This document shows, in pieces, positions 12,536 through 21,248 of a DNA stretch of 64,000 nt (position 1 is the first letter of the stretch; the number at the start of each line of letters is the position of its first letter). The stretch is from the NCBI GenBank assembly GCA_945897515.1, contig CAMDFO010000010.1, positions 28,775 through 92,774 of the forward strand, in the 5' to 3' direction. This stretch comes from Rhodoplanes serenus (GTDB taxonomy: Bacteria; Pseudomonadota; Alphaproteobacteria; Rhizobiales; Xanthobacteraceae). The position numbers and the translations under genes are program-made. The notes below the pieces were generated by a model. It ran no database searches and was not told the origin of the DNA. It saw only the letters and a list, made by a program, of their open reading frames with translations.

Positions 12536-13048
12536 CTAGAACACAGCCGTCCGGGTCGGCCCGCGCCGGGCCTCGCCCAGCGCCGCCGACAGCGCCTTGG
12601 CGAAGCTTTCACGCTCCTCGGGCGCCAGGAAACCGGCGACCGCGAGCCGCCGCCCGCGCGACACCAGGAACAGCCGCAGCAGGCCGTAGTCCTCGTGGGT
12701 TTCGCGATCGAGCCTCGTCCACACCGGATTGAGCGTCCATTCGGCGACCTTGCCGCGGTGGCTGACCTTGCGGACGCGAAGCTCGGAGGGCGTCACCGTC
12801 ACCTCCTCGAAAGCGGCGGCGGCGCGGTAGTTGGCCCGGAACGCCCAGTACACCAACACCACGTCGATCCCGAGGAAGCCGATCACGGGCCATGCGCCCA
12901 GAATGAAAAACAGCACGCCGCCGACGAAGCTGATGCCGCCGATCAGCCCCATCACCACCAGGAAGCCGGTTCTGCCGAGCGAGCGATGCGGCGTGATGAT
13001 CGCCGAAAAAAGCGGGGGCTCGCGGCGGGGATCGTTGTCCGGCATCAT
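12536..13048 (-). CDS. DUF2244 membrane protein
   Basis: 170 aa from ATG 13048. 'ITPHRSLGRTGF' near the N-terminus and two adjacent membrane helices (~30-70) followed by a basic C-terminal domain are typical of DUF2244 proteins, whose role is unknown. It is divergent from nth with only 19 bp between start codons, so each promoter must overlap the other gene or be shared. Confidence 0.8.
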   Translation of the reverse strand: MMPDNDPRREPPLFSAIITPHRSLGRTGFLVVMGLIGGISFVGGVLFFILGAWPVIGFLGIDVVLVYWAFRANYRAAAAFEEVTVTPSELRVRKVSHRGKVAEWTLNPVWTRLDRETHEDYGLLRLFLVSRGRRLAVAGFLAPEERESFAKALSAALGEARRGPTRTAVF

Positions 13049-13067
13049 GAGCTGAATATAGGGAAAC

Positions 13068-13901
13068 ATGGCCAAGAAAACGATGCGCCAAACGACCAGG
13101 CGGAAGTCCAAGTCAAAAGCCAAAACCGTCAAGGCGTTGAAGAAGGCCAAGGCGGGCAAGGCCGCCAAGGTCAAAACGCCGAGTGCGCAGATCGACGCCG
13201 ACATCAAGGCGTTGCACGGCGAACTGCCGCAATGGTCGCCCGCCGAGGTCGAGGAGGCGTTCCGCCGCTTGCAGGCGGCGATGCCGGAGCCCAAGGGCGA
13301 ACTGATTCATATCAACCCGTTCACGCTGCTGGTCGCCGTCGTGCTCTCCGCGCAGGCGACCGACGCCGGCGTGAACAAGGCGACGCCCGCGTTGTTCCGG
13401 CTCGCCGACACGCCGGAGAAGATGGTCAAGCTCGGCGAGGCCAAGGTGCGCGAGCTGATCAAGACCATCGGCCTGTTCCGCACCAAGGCTAAGAACGTCA
13501 TCACGCTGTCGCAGAAGCTGATCGCCGAGCACGGCGGGCAGGTGCCGAACACCCGCGAGGCGCTGCAGGAGCTGCCCGGCGTCGGCCGCAAGACCGCGAA
13601 CGTGGTGCTGAACATGGCGTTCGGCGAACCCACCATGGCGGTGGACACGCATGTCTTCCGCATCGGCAACCGGACCGGTCTGGCGCCGGGTAAAAATCCG
13701 CTGGAGGTCGAGCTGAAATTGCTGGAGGCGATTCCGGCGCACTACATGATGCACGCGCATCACTGGCTGATCCTGCACGGGCGCTACATCTGCCTGGCGC
13801 GCCGCCCGTTGTGCGAAAGGTGCGTCATCGCGGATTTGTGCAAGTGGCCGGGGAAGACGACGTTCCTTAGAACGGACGCCACCGTTTCGCCGTCACCCTG
13901 A
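13068..13901 (+). CDS. nth: Endonuclease III with lysine-rich N-terminal tail
   Basis: 277 aa DNA glycosylase/AP lyase removing oxidised pyrimidines. The HhH motif LPGVGRKTANVVL (169-181) contains catalytic K175, and D193 lies in VDTHVFRI. A 4Fe-4S loop with C-x6-C-x2-C-x5-C spacing sits near residues 245-262. Residues 1-38 are an added Lys/Arg/Ala tail absent from the ~211-aa E. coli enzyme. The last residues (TVSPSP) and the stop codon are supplied by the palindromic repeat at 13891. Confidence 0.95.
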   Translation: MAKKTMRQTTRRKSKSKAKTVKALKKAKAGKAAKVKTPSAQIDADIKALHGELPQWSPAEVEEAFRRLQAAMPEPKGELIHINPFTLLVAVVLSAQATDAGVNKATPALFRLADTPEKMVKLGEAKVRELIKTIGLFRTKAKNVITLSQKLIAEHGGQVPNTREALQELPGVGRKTANVVLNMAFGEPTMAVDTHVFRIGNRTGLAPGKNPLEVELKLLEAIPAHYMMHAHHWLILHGRYICLARRPLCERCVIADLCKWPGKTTFLRTDATVSPSP

Positions 13902-14022
13902 GGTGCTCGGCGTCTTCGCCGAGCCTCGAAGGGCGACGGCCCGGCTCGTGCAATACGTTGTTGCGGCATCGGGGCCGTGCATCCTTCGAGGCGCGCAAGG
14001 GCGCGCACCTCAGGATGACGGG
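13891..14022. repeat. Long imperfect inverted repeat overlapping the end of nth
   Basis: Outer arms CGTCACCCTGAGGTGC (from 13891) and GCGCACCTCAGGATGACGG (to 14022) are nearly complementary; inner segments 'CCTCGAAGG' and 'CCTTCGAGG' also pair. This 'CGTCACCCTGAGG' class is different from the CATGCCCGG class seen elsewhere in the window. It contributes the nth stop codon. Confidence 0.75.
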
Positions 14023-14031
14023 TCGAGAGAG

Positions 14032-14766
14032 CTAAGCTCGCCGTGGCTCGACTAATTGGACCGGCCGCCCTGCCAGCCGCTTGTACATGTGAACCATCAG
14101 CGCCGTGGCGAACAGCGGCGTGGCGAGGTTCACGATCGGGATCGAAACGAACATCGCAATCAGCAGCCCCGCCGCGAACACGCTGCCGCGATGCGCACGG
14201 CGCAGCGCCACAGCCTCGGCCGGCGGGTGAAAGCGCATGGCGGCGAGCAGGAAGTATTCGCGGCTCAGCAAGTAGGCGTTCGCCACGAACATGATCACCA
14301 GGCCAAGCCCCGCGAAAAAGAGAAACGGCACGGCGACGAGATAGACCGCGACCGCGATCAGCGCAGTCTTGATGCCCTGCCAGAGCGCCACTCCGAGCGG
14401 CAGCGCGTGGCCCGGCGCATCGGCCGGATAATGTGTGCGCTCGACCTCGTCGGCGATCTCGTCGACGAAGAATGTGCCGACGAACGCCGACACCGCAGGC
14501 ATCAGGAAGATCGCGCCGGCGACGATGCCGAGTGTCGCGGCGATGGAAAGCACCCAGACCAGGATGCTCCAGCCGGTGTGCGGCACCACGCCGACGTTGA
14601 CCTCGGCCCAGCTCGTGCCGCTCTCCGCCATCCAGGCGAACATGCGGTGCAGCCCGATGCCGGTCAGCACGACCATGATGAGCGCAAGCCCGATCGACTT
14701 AAGCAACACCCGCCGGAACGGCGGCGACGCCATCTGGGTGAGGGTCTGGAACGCGGCTGTGAGCAT
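14032..14766 (-). CDS. EI24/CysZ-like membrane protein
   Basis: 244 aa with about five or six hydrophobic segments. The start 'MLTAAFQTLTQMASPPFRRVLL', the long middle helices and the 'FPLG'-like 'LPLGVALWQGIKTALIAV' pattern fit the EI24 domain family, which includes the sulfate permease CysZ. Substrate is not established. Start 14766 is used because the open frame upstream runs through the repeat at 14838. Confidence 0.75.
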   Translation of the reverse strand: MLTAAFQTLTQMASPPFRRVLLKSIGLALIMVVLTGIGLHRMFAWMAESGTSWAEVNVGVVPHTGWSILVWVLSIAATLGIVAGAIFLMPAVSAFVGTFFVDEIADEVERTHYPADAPGHALPLGVALWQGIKTALIAVAVYLVAVPFLFFAGLGLVIMFVANAYLLSREYFLLAAMRFHPPAEAVALRRAHRGSVFAAGLLIAMFVSIPIVNLATPLFATALMVHMYKRLAGRPVQLVEPRRA

Positions 14767-14837
14767 CGGTGTCTCCGCACAAACGTGAGGAGAGGTGGGG
14801 ATGTGGAGAACGCGCGGCAAGGGCGGCGCTCCATACT

Positions 14838-14925
14838 CCGTCATGCCCGGCCTTGTGCCGGGCATCCACGTCTTGGCTAAGCACAAGGAAGGCGTGGATG
14901 GCCGGGACAAGCCCGGCCATGACGG
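14838..14925. repeat. Two-hairpin palindromic repeat, copy 1
   Basis: Outer arms CCGTCATG / CATGACGG. Inside are two hairpins, CCCGGCCTTGTGCCGGG and GGCCGGGACAAGCCCGGCC. The segments between them (ATCCACGTCTT and the matching GGCGTGGAT side) also pair. The whole unit can fold as a branched cruciform. It lies between the EI24-like and YiiX-like genes. Confidence 0.9.
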
Positions 14926-14945
14926 CATGAGAGCGGCGGTGAAAT

Positions 14946-15764
14946 CTAAGCCGCGACCTGCGATGCTCTCGCCGGAGCGTCCGGCACCATCGGCGGGGAC
15001 ACCACGTCCTGCGCTGCCGCGACCATGTCGGCCCAGCACATCTTGCGATAGTCGAAGCCCTTCTCGACCGTCGGCTTGACCAGTTGGAAATACGGCGAGA
15101 TGTCGAAATCGCGCGGCGCGTAGAGCGACGAGTGGCGGATTTCCAGTATCTCTTCCCGTGCGGCTTCGCTCTCCATCATCGTCACCCGCGGCAGGATGGG
15201 ATAGCGCACGGATTCGAATGCCTGCGCGATCAGCGCCGAGCAGATGATGCGCGTGGGATGGCCGGAGCCGAGCGCCATCATGCGCCGCCGCCAGCGCTGC
15301 GGCACCGGCAGCGGCATCAGGAGGCGCAGGAGATCGAAGATGTTCTTGACGTCGTAATCGAAGCCGATGCGCTCGGCCGCATAGGTGCAGACCCGCGCGC
15401 GGTCGTCGTCGGTCAATCCGATCGGCCGGCAGATGCGGGTGTGGAAGCGCTGATACTTCGACAGCGGCACACCGACCACACCTTCGCCGAGCACGGCCTC
15501 GACCAGAACCAGGGGCTCGCCGTCCTTCGCGGTGCGCTCGCCGATCGGCCCGACATAGAGCGCGGCGTGCGACCAGGTGGACTGGGTGAGGTATTTGATG
15601 ATGCCGGAGACGTTGTTGTTGCCTTCGACCAGCAGCACATCGCCGGGCTGCAGCGTGGCGCGCAAGGCTTCGGGATCGCTCGGCGTGAACGGCTCGTAGC
15701 CGTCGACCGGCCGTTCCAGGTATTGGGCGATGGCTCGCCCGACGCCGCCAAGCATCCAATCCAT
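14946..15764 (-). CDS. YiiX/YebB-like NlpC/P60-superfamily hydrolase
   Basis: 272 aa. It begins with an amphipathic segment and then 'LQPGDVLLVEG' and 'STWSHAALYVG', giving a candidate catalytic His66. The candidate nucleophile is Cys175 in 'RIICSALIAQAF'. His before Cys in sequence is the circularly permuted papain-like order of the YiiX/LRAT-type group. Targets could be peptide or acyl bonds. No signal peptide is visible. Confidence 0.75.
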   Translation of the reverse strand: MDWMLGGVGRAIAQYLERPVDGYEPFTPSDPEALRATLQPGDVLLVEGNNNVSGIIKYLTQSTWSHAALYVGPIGERTAKDGEPLVLVEAVLGEGVVGVPLSKYQRFHTRICRPIGLTDDDRARVCTYAAERIGFDYDVKNIFDLLRLLMPLPVPQRWRRRMMALGSGHPTRIICSALIAQAFESVRYPILPRVTMMESEAAREEILEIRHSSLYAPRDFDISPYFQLVKPTVEKGFDYRKMCWADMVAAAQDVVSPPMVPDAPARASQVAA

Positions 15765-15984
15765 AACGCGGCACTCTCCCCGAACGGCGCGTTATTCACG
15801 CCGCCTCATTGACTCCCAATTTAGACGAAACTGATTGCAAATCGGTTCACCCGTACCGTTGCGAACCAATCGTTAGCCATGCCGTTTGCGGGAGAAGCCC
15901 TGATCGGGCAAGATTTTAGGAGAACCGCGCTTCGACGCGGAAACCAAATGCAAACCATGAAATCCAATCCATGACTGGCAAACC

Positions 15985-17358
15985 ATGGCTGGTGTGACCC
16001 GCCGATCGTTCCTGGCTGCCTCGGCCTCCGCACTGGCGGCGCCGGCGCTCGGCGCCCCCGCGTCCGGTGAGGTCGATGCGGTCATCGTCGGGGCGGGCGC
16101 GGCCGGCATCGCTGCGGCGCGCCGGATGGCTGCGGCCGGCCGGCGGTTCATCCTGGTCGAGGCGGCGCCGCGTGTCGGCGGCCGCTGCATCACCGATACT
16201 CGGGCTTTTGGCGTTCCGTTCGATCGCGGCGCGCACTGGATCTACACGCCCGACATCAATCCGGTGGCGAAGCTCAGCGCCCGCACTGGGCTCGATGTCT
16301 ATCCGGCGCCGCCGGGACAGAAGGTGCGCGTCGGACGGCGCAATGCGCGCGAGGGCGAGTTGGAGGATTTTCTTGCGGCGCTGGTTCGCTCCAATCGCGC
16401 GATCGTGGAAGCCTCGCGCGGCCGCGCGGACATCCATTGTGCGCAGGCATTGCCGAAGGACCTCGGCGACTGGCGGCAGACCGTGGAGTTCGTGCTCGGG
16501 CCCTACGCGTGCAGCAAGGATCTCAACGAAATGTCGGCGATGGACTACGGCCGCTGGACCGAGCGCGACACCGCGGCGTTTTGCCGCCAAGGTTTCGGTG
16601 CGTTGCTGGCAAAGCTTGCCGAGGGAATTCCAGTGCAGCTCGGCACGCCGGTTTCGCAGATCGCCGGCCGCCCCAGCCGGGTCGAGGTCCGCACCGAGCG
16701 CGGCACGCTTGCCGGACGATACGCCATCGTCACCGCGTCGACCGGCGTGCTGGCGTCCGGGAAGATCAAGTTCGAGCCGGATATTCCGAAGCGGCAACTC
16801 GACGCGCTCGGCCGGCTGAAGCTCGGCAGCGCCGACCACATCGCGCTGGAACTCGCCGGCAATCCGCTGGGCCTGCAACGCGACGAACTGGTGTTCGAGA
16901 AAGCGGCCGGCGCGAACACCGCGGCGTTGCTTGCCAATGTGTCGGGCACGCCGCTCGCGCTGGTCACGGTGGCCGGACGGTTCGGTCGCGAGCTGTCGGC
17001 CAAAGGCGAGCGGGCGATGGTGGATTTCGCCGGCGAGTGGCTTGCGGGACTTTACGGCAACGACATACGCCAAGCGATCAAGCGCACCCAAGCCACGCGC
17101 TGGAATGACGACCCGTGGACGCTGGGCGCCATCGCCGCCGCGTCGCCCGGCGCGCAAGGCTCGCGCAAGATCATGATGGAGCCGCTGCGCGACCGGATTT
17201 TCTTTGCCGGCGAAGCCGTGCACGAGACGATGTGGGGCACGGTCGGCGGCGCCTGGGAATCCGGCGAGCGGGCGGCCGAGGCGGTCTTGCGCAAGCTCGG
17301 CGTCTTGAAGGAGCCGGTGGAGCCGAAGCCGGAACGGCCCTCGCGCAAGCGGTCATGA
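15985..17358 (+). CDS. Tat-exported FAD-dependent amine oxidase
   Basis: 457 aa. A twin-arginine signal (TRRSFLAA, ~4-12) and AxA-type cleavage near residue 25 precede the FAD Rossmann motif VIVGAGAAGIAAARR (~34-48). 'GGRCIT' follows, with a C-terminal FAD motif 'FFAGEAVHETMWGTVGGAWESG'. This is the flavin monoamine oxidase family; oxidation of an amine in the periplasm is inferred. Its stop overlaps the start of the next gene (ATGA), so both are made from one message. Confidence 0.88.
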   Translation: MAGVTRRSFLAASASALAAPALGAPASGEVDAVIVGAGAAGIAAARRMAAAGRRFILVEAAPRVGGRCITDTRAFGVPFDRGAHWIYTPDINPVAKLSARTGLDVYPAPPGQKVRVGRRNAREGELEDFLAALVRSNRAIVEASRGRADIHCAQALPKDLGDWRQTVEFVLGPYACSKDLNEMSAMDYGRWTERDTAAFCRQGFGALLAKLAEGIPVQLGTPVSQIAGRPSRVEVRTERGTLAGRYAIVTASTGVLASGKIKFEPDIPKRQLDALGRLKLGSADHIALELAGNPLGLQRDELVFEKAAGANTAALLANVSGTPLALVTVAGRFGRELSAKGERAMVDFAGEWLAGLYGNDIRQAIKRTQATRWNDDPWTLGAIAAASPGAQGSRKIMMEPLRDRIFFAGEAVHETMWGTVGGAWESGERAAEAVLRKLGVLKEPVEPKPERPSRKRS

Positions 17359-18032
17359 ACCCACGCCCGAGAGCGTTGATTGCCTGGTCGAGCGGCAAGG
17401 ACAGCGCTTGGGCGCTGCATGTGGTTCGCCGCGCGGGCGAATACGATGTCGTCGGCGCGTTGACCACCGTGACCGATGCGTTTGCGCGTGTCAGCATTCA
17501 TGGTGCGCGCGAAGAGCTGCTGACGGCGCAGCTCGAAGCGGCGGAACTGCCGGCGACGATCGTGCGCATTCCCTATCCGTGCCCCAACGAGATTTACGAG
17601 CGCGAGATGGCGGCGGCGATGGCGCAGGCGCAGGCCAGGAGCGACGGCATCACGCATGTCATTTTCGGCGACCTGTTCCTGGAGGACGTGCGGGCCTATC
17701 GCGAGAGCCGGCTGGCGCCGACCGGCATCGTGCCGGTGTTTCCGCTCTGGCGAATGCCGACCGATGGACTGGCGCGCGACATGATCGCCGCAGGGGTCGA
17801 GGCGCGATTGGTCTGCGTCGATCTCAAGAGACTGGCGAACGGCTTCGCGGGCCGCCGGTTCGACGCCGCGCTGCTGGCGGACCTGCCGACAGGGGTCGAT
17901 CCTTGCGGCGAGAACGGTGAGTTTCACTCGTTCGTGGCGGCCGGCCCGATGCTCCGGCGTGCGATTCCTGTGACGGTCGGCGAGACGGTCGAGCGCGATG
18001 GATTAGCCTACGCGGATTTTATGCCGGTTTAG
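17355..18032 (+). CDS. DUF71-family ATP-binding protein (diphthine ammonia ligase-like)
   Basis: 225 aa adenine nucleotide alpha-hydrolase fold. The PP-loop is 'AWSSGKDSAWAL' (~10-21). The family pattern 'FGDLFLEDVRAYRE' (~106-119) and 'GENGEFHSFV' near the end are intact. Eukaryotic relatives amidate diphthine on EF-2; bacteria lack that pathway, so this protein probably amidates something else. Translational coupling to the exported amine oxidase suggests a shared nitrogen-containing substrate, which is inference. Confidence 0.85.
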   Translation: MNPRPRALIAWSSGKDSAWALHVVRRAGEYDVVGALTTVTDAFARVSIHGAREELLTAQLEAAELPATIVRIPYPCPNEIYEREMAAAMAQAQARSDGITHVIFGDLFLEDVRAYRESRLAPTGIVPVFPLWRMPTDGLARDMIAAGVEARLVCVDLKRLANGFAGRRFDAALLADLPTGVDPCGENGEFHSFVAAGPMLRRAIPVTVGETVERDGLAYADFMPV

Positions 18033-18033
18033 C

Positions 18034-18399
18034 TCAATGCGGCCGCGAGGCTTCGGCGAACACCATCAGGCCTTGCGGGCTCTCGACCGCCCATTCGCGC
18101 ATTCCGGCGAGCTTGGCCTCGCCAATAAAGGTATCGCGCAGCTCGCCGCGCATGTCCTCGAGCGATTCGACCCAGACATAGAGCGCGGGCTTTTCTTCGA
18201 GCAAAGCCACCGCGCGCGCCGGCAGCGTGCGCTCGGCATACTCGTGGTTGAGCAGGATGACGGTGGTCTGTCCGGCCGACACGCCGACGCAGCCGTCGTC
18301 GCTGGTTTCGCGCGGCACGAAGCCGAGCGCGATGTAGCGCATGCGGGCGTCGTCGATGTCTTCGACCAGATAGATCGGTGTGGCGCGTCGGGCGAGCAT
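18034..18399 (-). CDS. VOC/glyoxalase-like protein
   Basis: 121 aa with one beta-alpha-beta-beta-beta module: 'PIYLVEDIDDARMRYIALGF' at the start and 'ESPQGLMVFAEAS' at the end. This is typical of vicinal-oxygen-chelate proteins, but the usual metal-ligand His/Glu set is not obvious. It is convergent with the DUF71 gene, leaving one base between stops. Confidence 0.7.
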   Translation of the reverse strand: MLARRATPIYLVEDIDDARMRYIALGFVPRETSDDGCVGVSAGQTTVILLNHEYAERTLPARAVALLEEKPALYVWVESLEDMRGELRDTFIGEAKLAGMREWAVESPQGLMVFAEASRPH

Positions 18400-18487
18400 C
18401 GCGTCTCCCTGAGGACGCGGATGCTACTCTCGATGCAAACTGATTCGCGACGGTGATGACGCAGTTATCAGAATCTGATTTCGCGCC

Positions 18488-19444
18488 CTATTTCAGTCCC
18501 CACGGCGTCAGACCGGCATTCTCCATCTCGACGCGCCACACGCCATTCTGCTGCGCCTCGGTGATGTAGAGCCATTTCGTGCCGGGCTTGAACGCGAGAT
18601 TGGTGGTGAAGCGGCCGGCCGGGACCGGAATGAACTCCTGGATCTCGTGCCAGGGATCGACCACGTAGATGCCCTGCGCGCCGAAGTTGGCCACGTACAG
18701 GTTGCCGCGCTCGTCGAACTTCATGCCGTCCGGCCCGAAGCCGCTGAGGAAGTACGTCGACACGAAACAACTGAACAAGCCGCCGCCGACCTTGTCGAGC
18801 GGGCAGCGCCAGTTTCGGTTCTGCCGCAGATCGGTGACATAGATCGAGTTGCCGTCCGGCGTCAGCGCGACGCCGTTCGGCATGGCGAGATTGCCGATCA
18901 GCTTGGTCAGCTTCTTGTAGCCGCCTGCCGCTTCGGCGAAGAACAGCGATCCGGTCGGATCGTCGGCGCCGGTCTGCCACGCGTCGGTGAAGTACAGGTT
19001 GCCGTCGTTGTCGAACACCAGGTCGTTCGGGCCCTTGAACGGTTGGCCGTGGTAGAAGCGGATCAGGAAATCGACCTTCTTGCTCTTGGGCTCGTAGGTC
19101 CACACGCCGTAGCGCCGGTCGGTGACGAAGATGCGTCCGTCCTGATGCAGCGCGGCGCCCTGGGGCTGCGAATCCGGCGCGGCCTGGACCACACGCACGA
19201 CCTTGTCGCCCTCGACCCGCGACAGCCATCCGCCCAGAACCTCGACGATCCAGAGGTTGCCTTCCTTGTCGAACATCGGGCCTTCGAGGAACTGACCGCC
19301 CTTGGCGACCAGCTCGACGTTGCGCTTCTTGTTCAGCAGTTCCAGGAGCGGGCCTGCGGCGGCCGCCTGCGGCATGGCGATGAGAGCTGCAAGCGCCAGC
19401 CCCAGCATGCCCCCGACCATTCGTCTCGCGACGTTCGGCGTCAT
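18488..19444 (-). CDS. SMP-30/gluconolactonase-like secreted beta-propeller
   Basis: 318 aa. A Sec signal peptide (~1-31, ending in AAAAG) is followed by a six-bladed propeller with 'EGPMFDKEGNLWIVE', 'GPNDLVFDNDGNLYFTD', 'PNGVALTPDGNSIYVTD' and 'KFDERGNLYVAN'. These are typical SMP-30/LRE repeats with metal ligands Glu, Asn and Asp. ATG 19444 is preferred over an upstream GTG because GGGGAGA lies 5-6 nt before it. Likely a periplasmic lactonase or sugar/lactone-binding protein. Confidence 0.85.
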   Translation of the reverse strand: MTPNVARRMVGGMLGLALAALIAMPQAAAAGPLLELLNKKRNVELVAKGGQFLEGPMFDKEGNLWIVEVLGGWLSRVEGDKVVRVVQAAPDSQPQGAALHQDGRIFVTDRRYGVWTYEPKSKKVDFLIRFYHGQPFKGPNDLVFDNDGNLYFTDAWQTGADDPTGSLFFAEAAGGYKKLTKLIGNLAMPNGVALTPDGNSIYVTDLRQNRNWRCPLDKVGGGLFSCFVSTYFLSGFGPDGMKFDERGNLYVANFGAQGIYVVDPWHEIQEFIPVPAGRFTTNLAFKPGTKWLYITEAQQNGVWRVEMENAGLTPWGLK

Positions 19445-19553
19445 TTTGACTCTCCCCACTCATACGCAACCAACGGAAAGCACTGGCTTTTTGCTACGGT
19501 CCAGCGCCTTTCCATAAAATTGCACAATTTTGCATAAGCGGGAAGGCGGTTGT

Positions 19554-21113
19554 TTACGTGATCTCCTTCGCCGTCGTCTTGTCCTCGAACACGGTGATCT
19601 CCGGCGGCTTGCCGGAAAGCCCCAGCTCCTGCCAGCGCGACACCACCTGGTCGTAGGTTTTCTTGTCGAGCTTGGTGCGCGGCGAGAACGACTTGATGAA
19701 CCGGTAGTCCATGCAGGCGTTGATCAGCGCCTTCGAGCCCCACGGGCGAATCTCGGGCGGATTGAGGCTCGGGTCGAGGAACGTGCTCCAGGTCTCGCGC
19801 AGGATGTCGATCGACTGCGCCGGGCGCGAGCGGGTCGCCATCGCCCACAACACCTGATGCACGTTGGTCGGATCGACGTCGTCGTCGACCACGATCACGT
19901 ACTTGCCGAAGTACGCGCCGGCGGTGCATTGCGCCGCCAGCGCCATCACTTGCGGCGCGTGGCCCGCGTACATCTGCTTGATCGAGACGACGGTGATGCC
20001 CCAGCCCGCGGCTTCGGGAATCGACCACACGCCCTGGATGCCCGGCACGCCGAGCTTCTGCAGATCGGCCCAGATTCCCGCTGAGCGGAGTGCAGCCCAG
20101 AACAGTCCGGCCTCGTTGGCCGCGCCATCCGCCATCAGCGCGCAGGTCAGCGTCGGATTGTCGCGGTAGCGCACGCGCTCGACCCGCATGTAGGGCGTGG
20201 CGCCCGACGGCCGGCCGTAATAGCCGGTGAACTCGCCGAACGGTCCTTCGGCGAAGGTCTCGTCCGGATAGACATGGCCTTCGAGAATGATTTCCGCGCG
20301 GGCGGGAAGCGGCAGGCCGGTGAGGTCGGAGGTGAACAGCTCGATCGGCGAACCGTTGATGCCGGAATAATATTCGTACTCGCTCTCGGTCTTCGGCAGG
20401 CTGGTGGCGGCGACCAGGAACAGCAGCGGATCGATGCCGTAGCAGGCCGCGATCGGCATCGGCTTGCCCATCTTCCAGTATTTCTCGCGGTCGATGGTGG
20501 CGTCCTTGCCGGGCGACGTATAGACGCCGATCTCGCGCGGACCCTTGATCATCATGCGGTAGGTGCCGACGTTGACGCGGCCGGTTTCCGGGCATTTGGT
20601 GATGACGGCGTCGCCGGTGCCGAGATACATCCCGCCGTCCAGCGGCCACATCCGCTGCGCGGGGAATTTCCGGATGTCGATGGCGTCGCCCTCGACGATG
20701 TTCTGGTTGCAGATCGCCTGGTCGGCGGAGACCTCGACCGGCGCCATCTTGCGCCCGAGCTTCTGCTGCAGGATCTGCACGGCCTTCAGCGGATGATCGA
20801 CCGGCTTCTCGCCGATCATCAGGCAGAACCGCGACAGGTTGCAGCCGATCATGTTGTAGAGCGCCTTGTGCCCCGGATGGCCCTTGATGTTCTCGAACAG
20901 CAGCGCGGGCGATTTCTCGGAGCCGACCAGATAGGTGATGGTCGCGGCTTCGAGATCGGGATCGACCTCGGCGGTGATGCGCTTGAGTTCGCCGAGCTCG
21001 GCGACCTTCTCCAACCACAGATCGAGATCGCTGGAGTTGCGGCGGTCGGTGGTGGCGGCCTTGGACGGCTCGACCCGCACGGCCTGTTCGCCGGCCTTCA
21101 CGCTCATGTCCAT
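19554..21113 (-). CDS. UbiD-family prenyl-FMN decarboxylase
   Basis: 519 aa, cytosolic reversible (de)carboxylase of aromatic or unsaturated acids using prenylated FMN. Family features include 'LFENIKGHPG', 'YRMMIKGPREIGVY', 'AEGPFGEFTGYYG' (containing the conserved Glu region) and 'KYVIVVDDDVDPTNVHQVLWAMATR'. It differs from the housekeeping UbiD enough that a catabolic role is likely. No ubiX-type flavin prenyltransferase is in the window, so cofactor must come from elsewhere. Confidence 0.88.
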   Translation of the reverse strand: MDMSVKAGEQAVRVEPSKAATTDRRNSSDLDLWLEKVAELGELKRITAEVDPDLEAATITYLVGSEKSPALLFENIKGHPGHKALYNMIGCNLSRFCLMIGEKPVDHPLKAVQILQQKLGRKMAPVEVSADQAICNQNIVEGDAIDIRKFPAQRMWPLDGGMYLGTGDAVITKCPETGRVNVGTYRMMIKGPREIGVYTSPGKDATIDREKYWKMGKPMPIAACYGIDPLLFLVAATSLPKTESEYEYYSGINGSPIELFTSDLTGLPLPARAEIILEGHVYPDETFAEGPFGEFTGYYGRPSGATPYMRVERVRYRDNPTLTCALMADGAANEAGLFWAALRSAGIWADLQKLGVPGIQGVWSIPEAAGWGITVVSIKQMYAGHAPQVMALAAQCTAGAYFGKYVIVVDDDVDPTNVHQVLWAMATRSRPAQSIDILRETWSTFLDPSLNPPEIRPWGSKALINACMDYRFIKSFSPRTKLDKKTYDQVVSRWQELGLSGKPPEITVFEDKTTAKEIT

Positions 21114-21164
21114 GGTGTTAGCTCCCTAAGATGTTTTGGGAGCTTAGCGCACACATGCATCACT

Positions 21165-21235
21165 GTCGTCCCCGCGAAGGCGGGGACCCATGGCGCGCCA
21201 CATACTCCGCTGTCATGCCCAGCAATGACAACCGA
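21165..21235. repeat. GTCCCCGCGAAGGCGGGGAC hairpin plus repeat remnant
   Basis: A near-perfect hairpin at 21167-21187 is followed by a degenerate CTGTCATGCCC...AATGACA remnant. It fills the gap between pheT and the UbiD-type gene and may close the pheT transcript. Confidence 0.7.
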
Positions 21236-21248
21236 GAGAGACGCAGCG

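Noticed and set aside
14032..15774. A single 580-codon frame apparently fusing the YiiX region to the EI24-like protein
   Set aside because: Its first half is out of frame with the real YiiX-like gene and its middle is translated palindromic repeat; the true gene begins at 14766.
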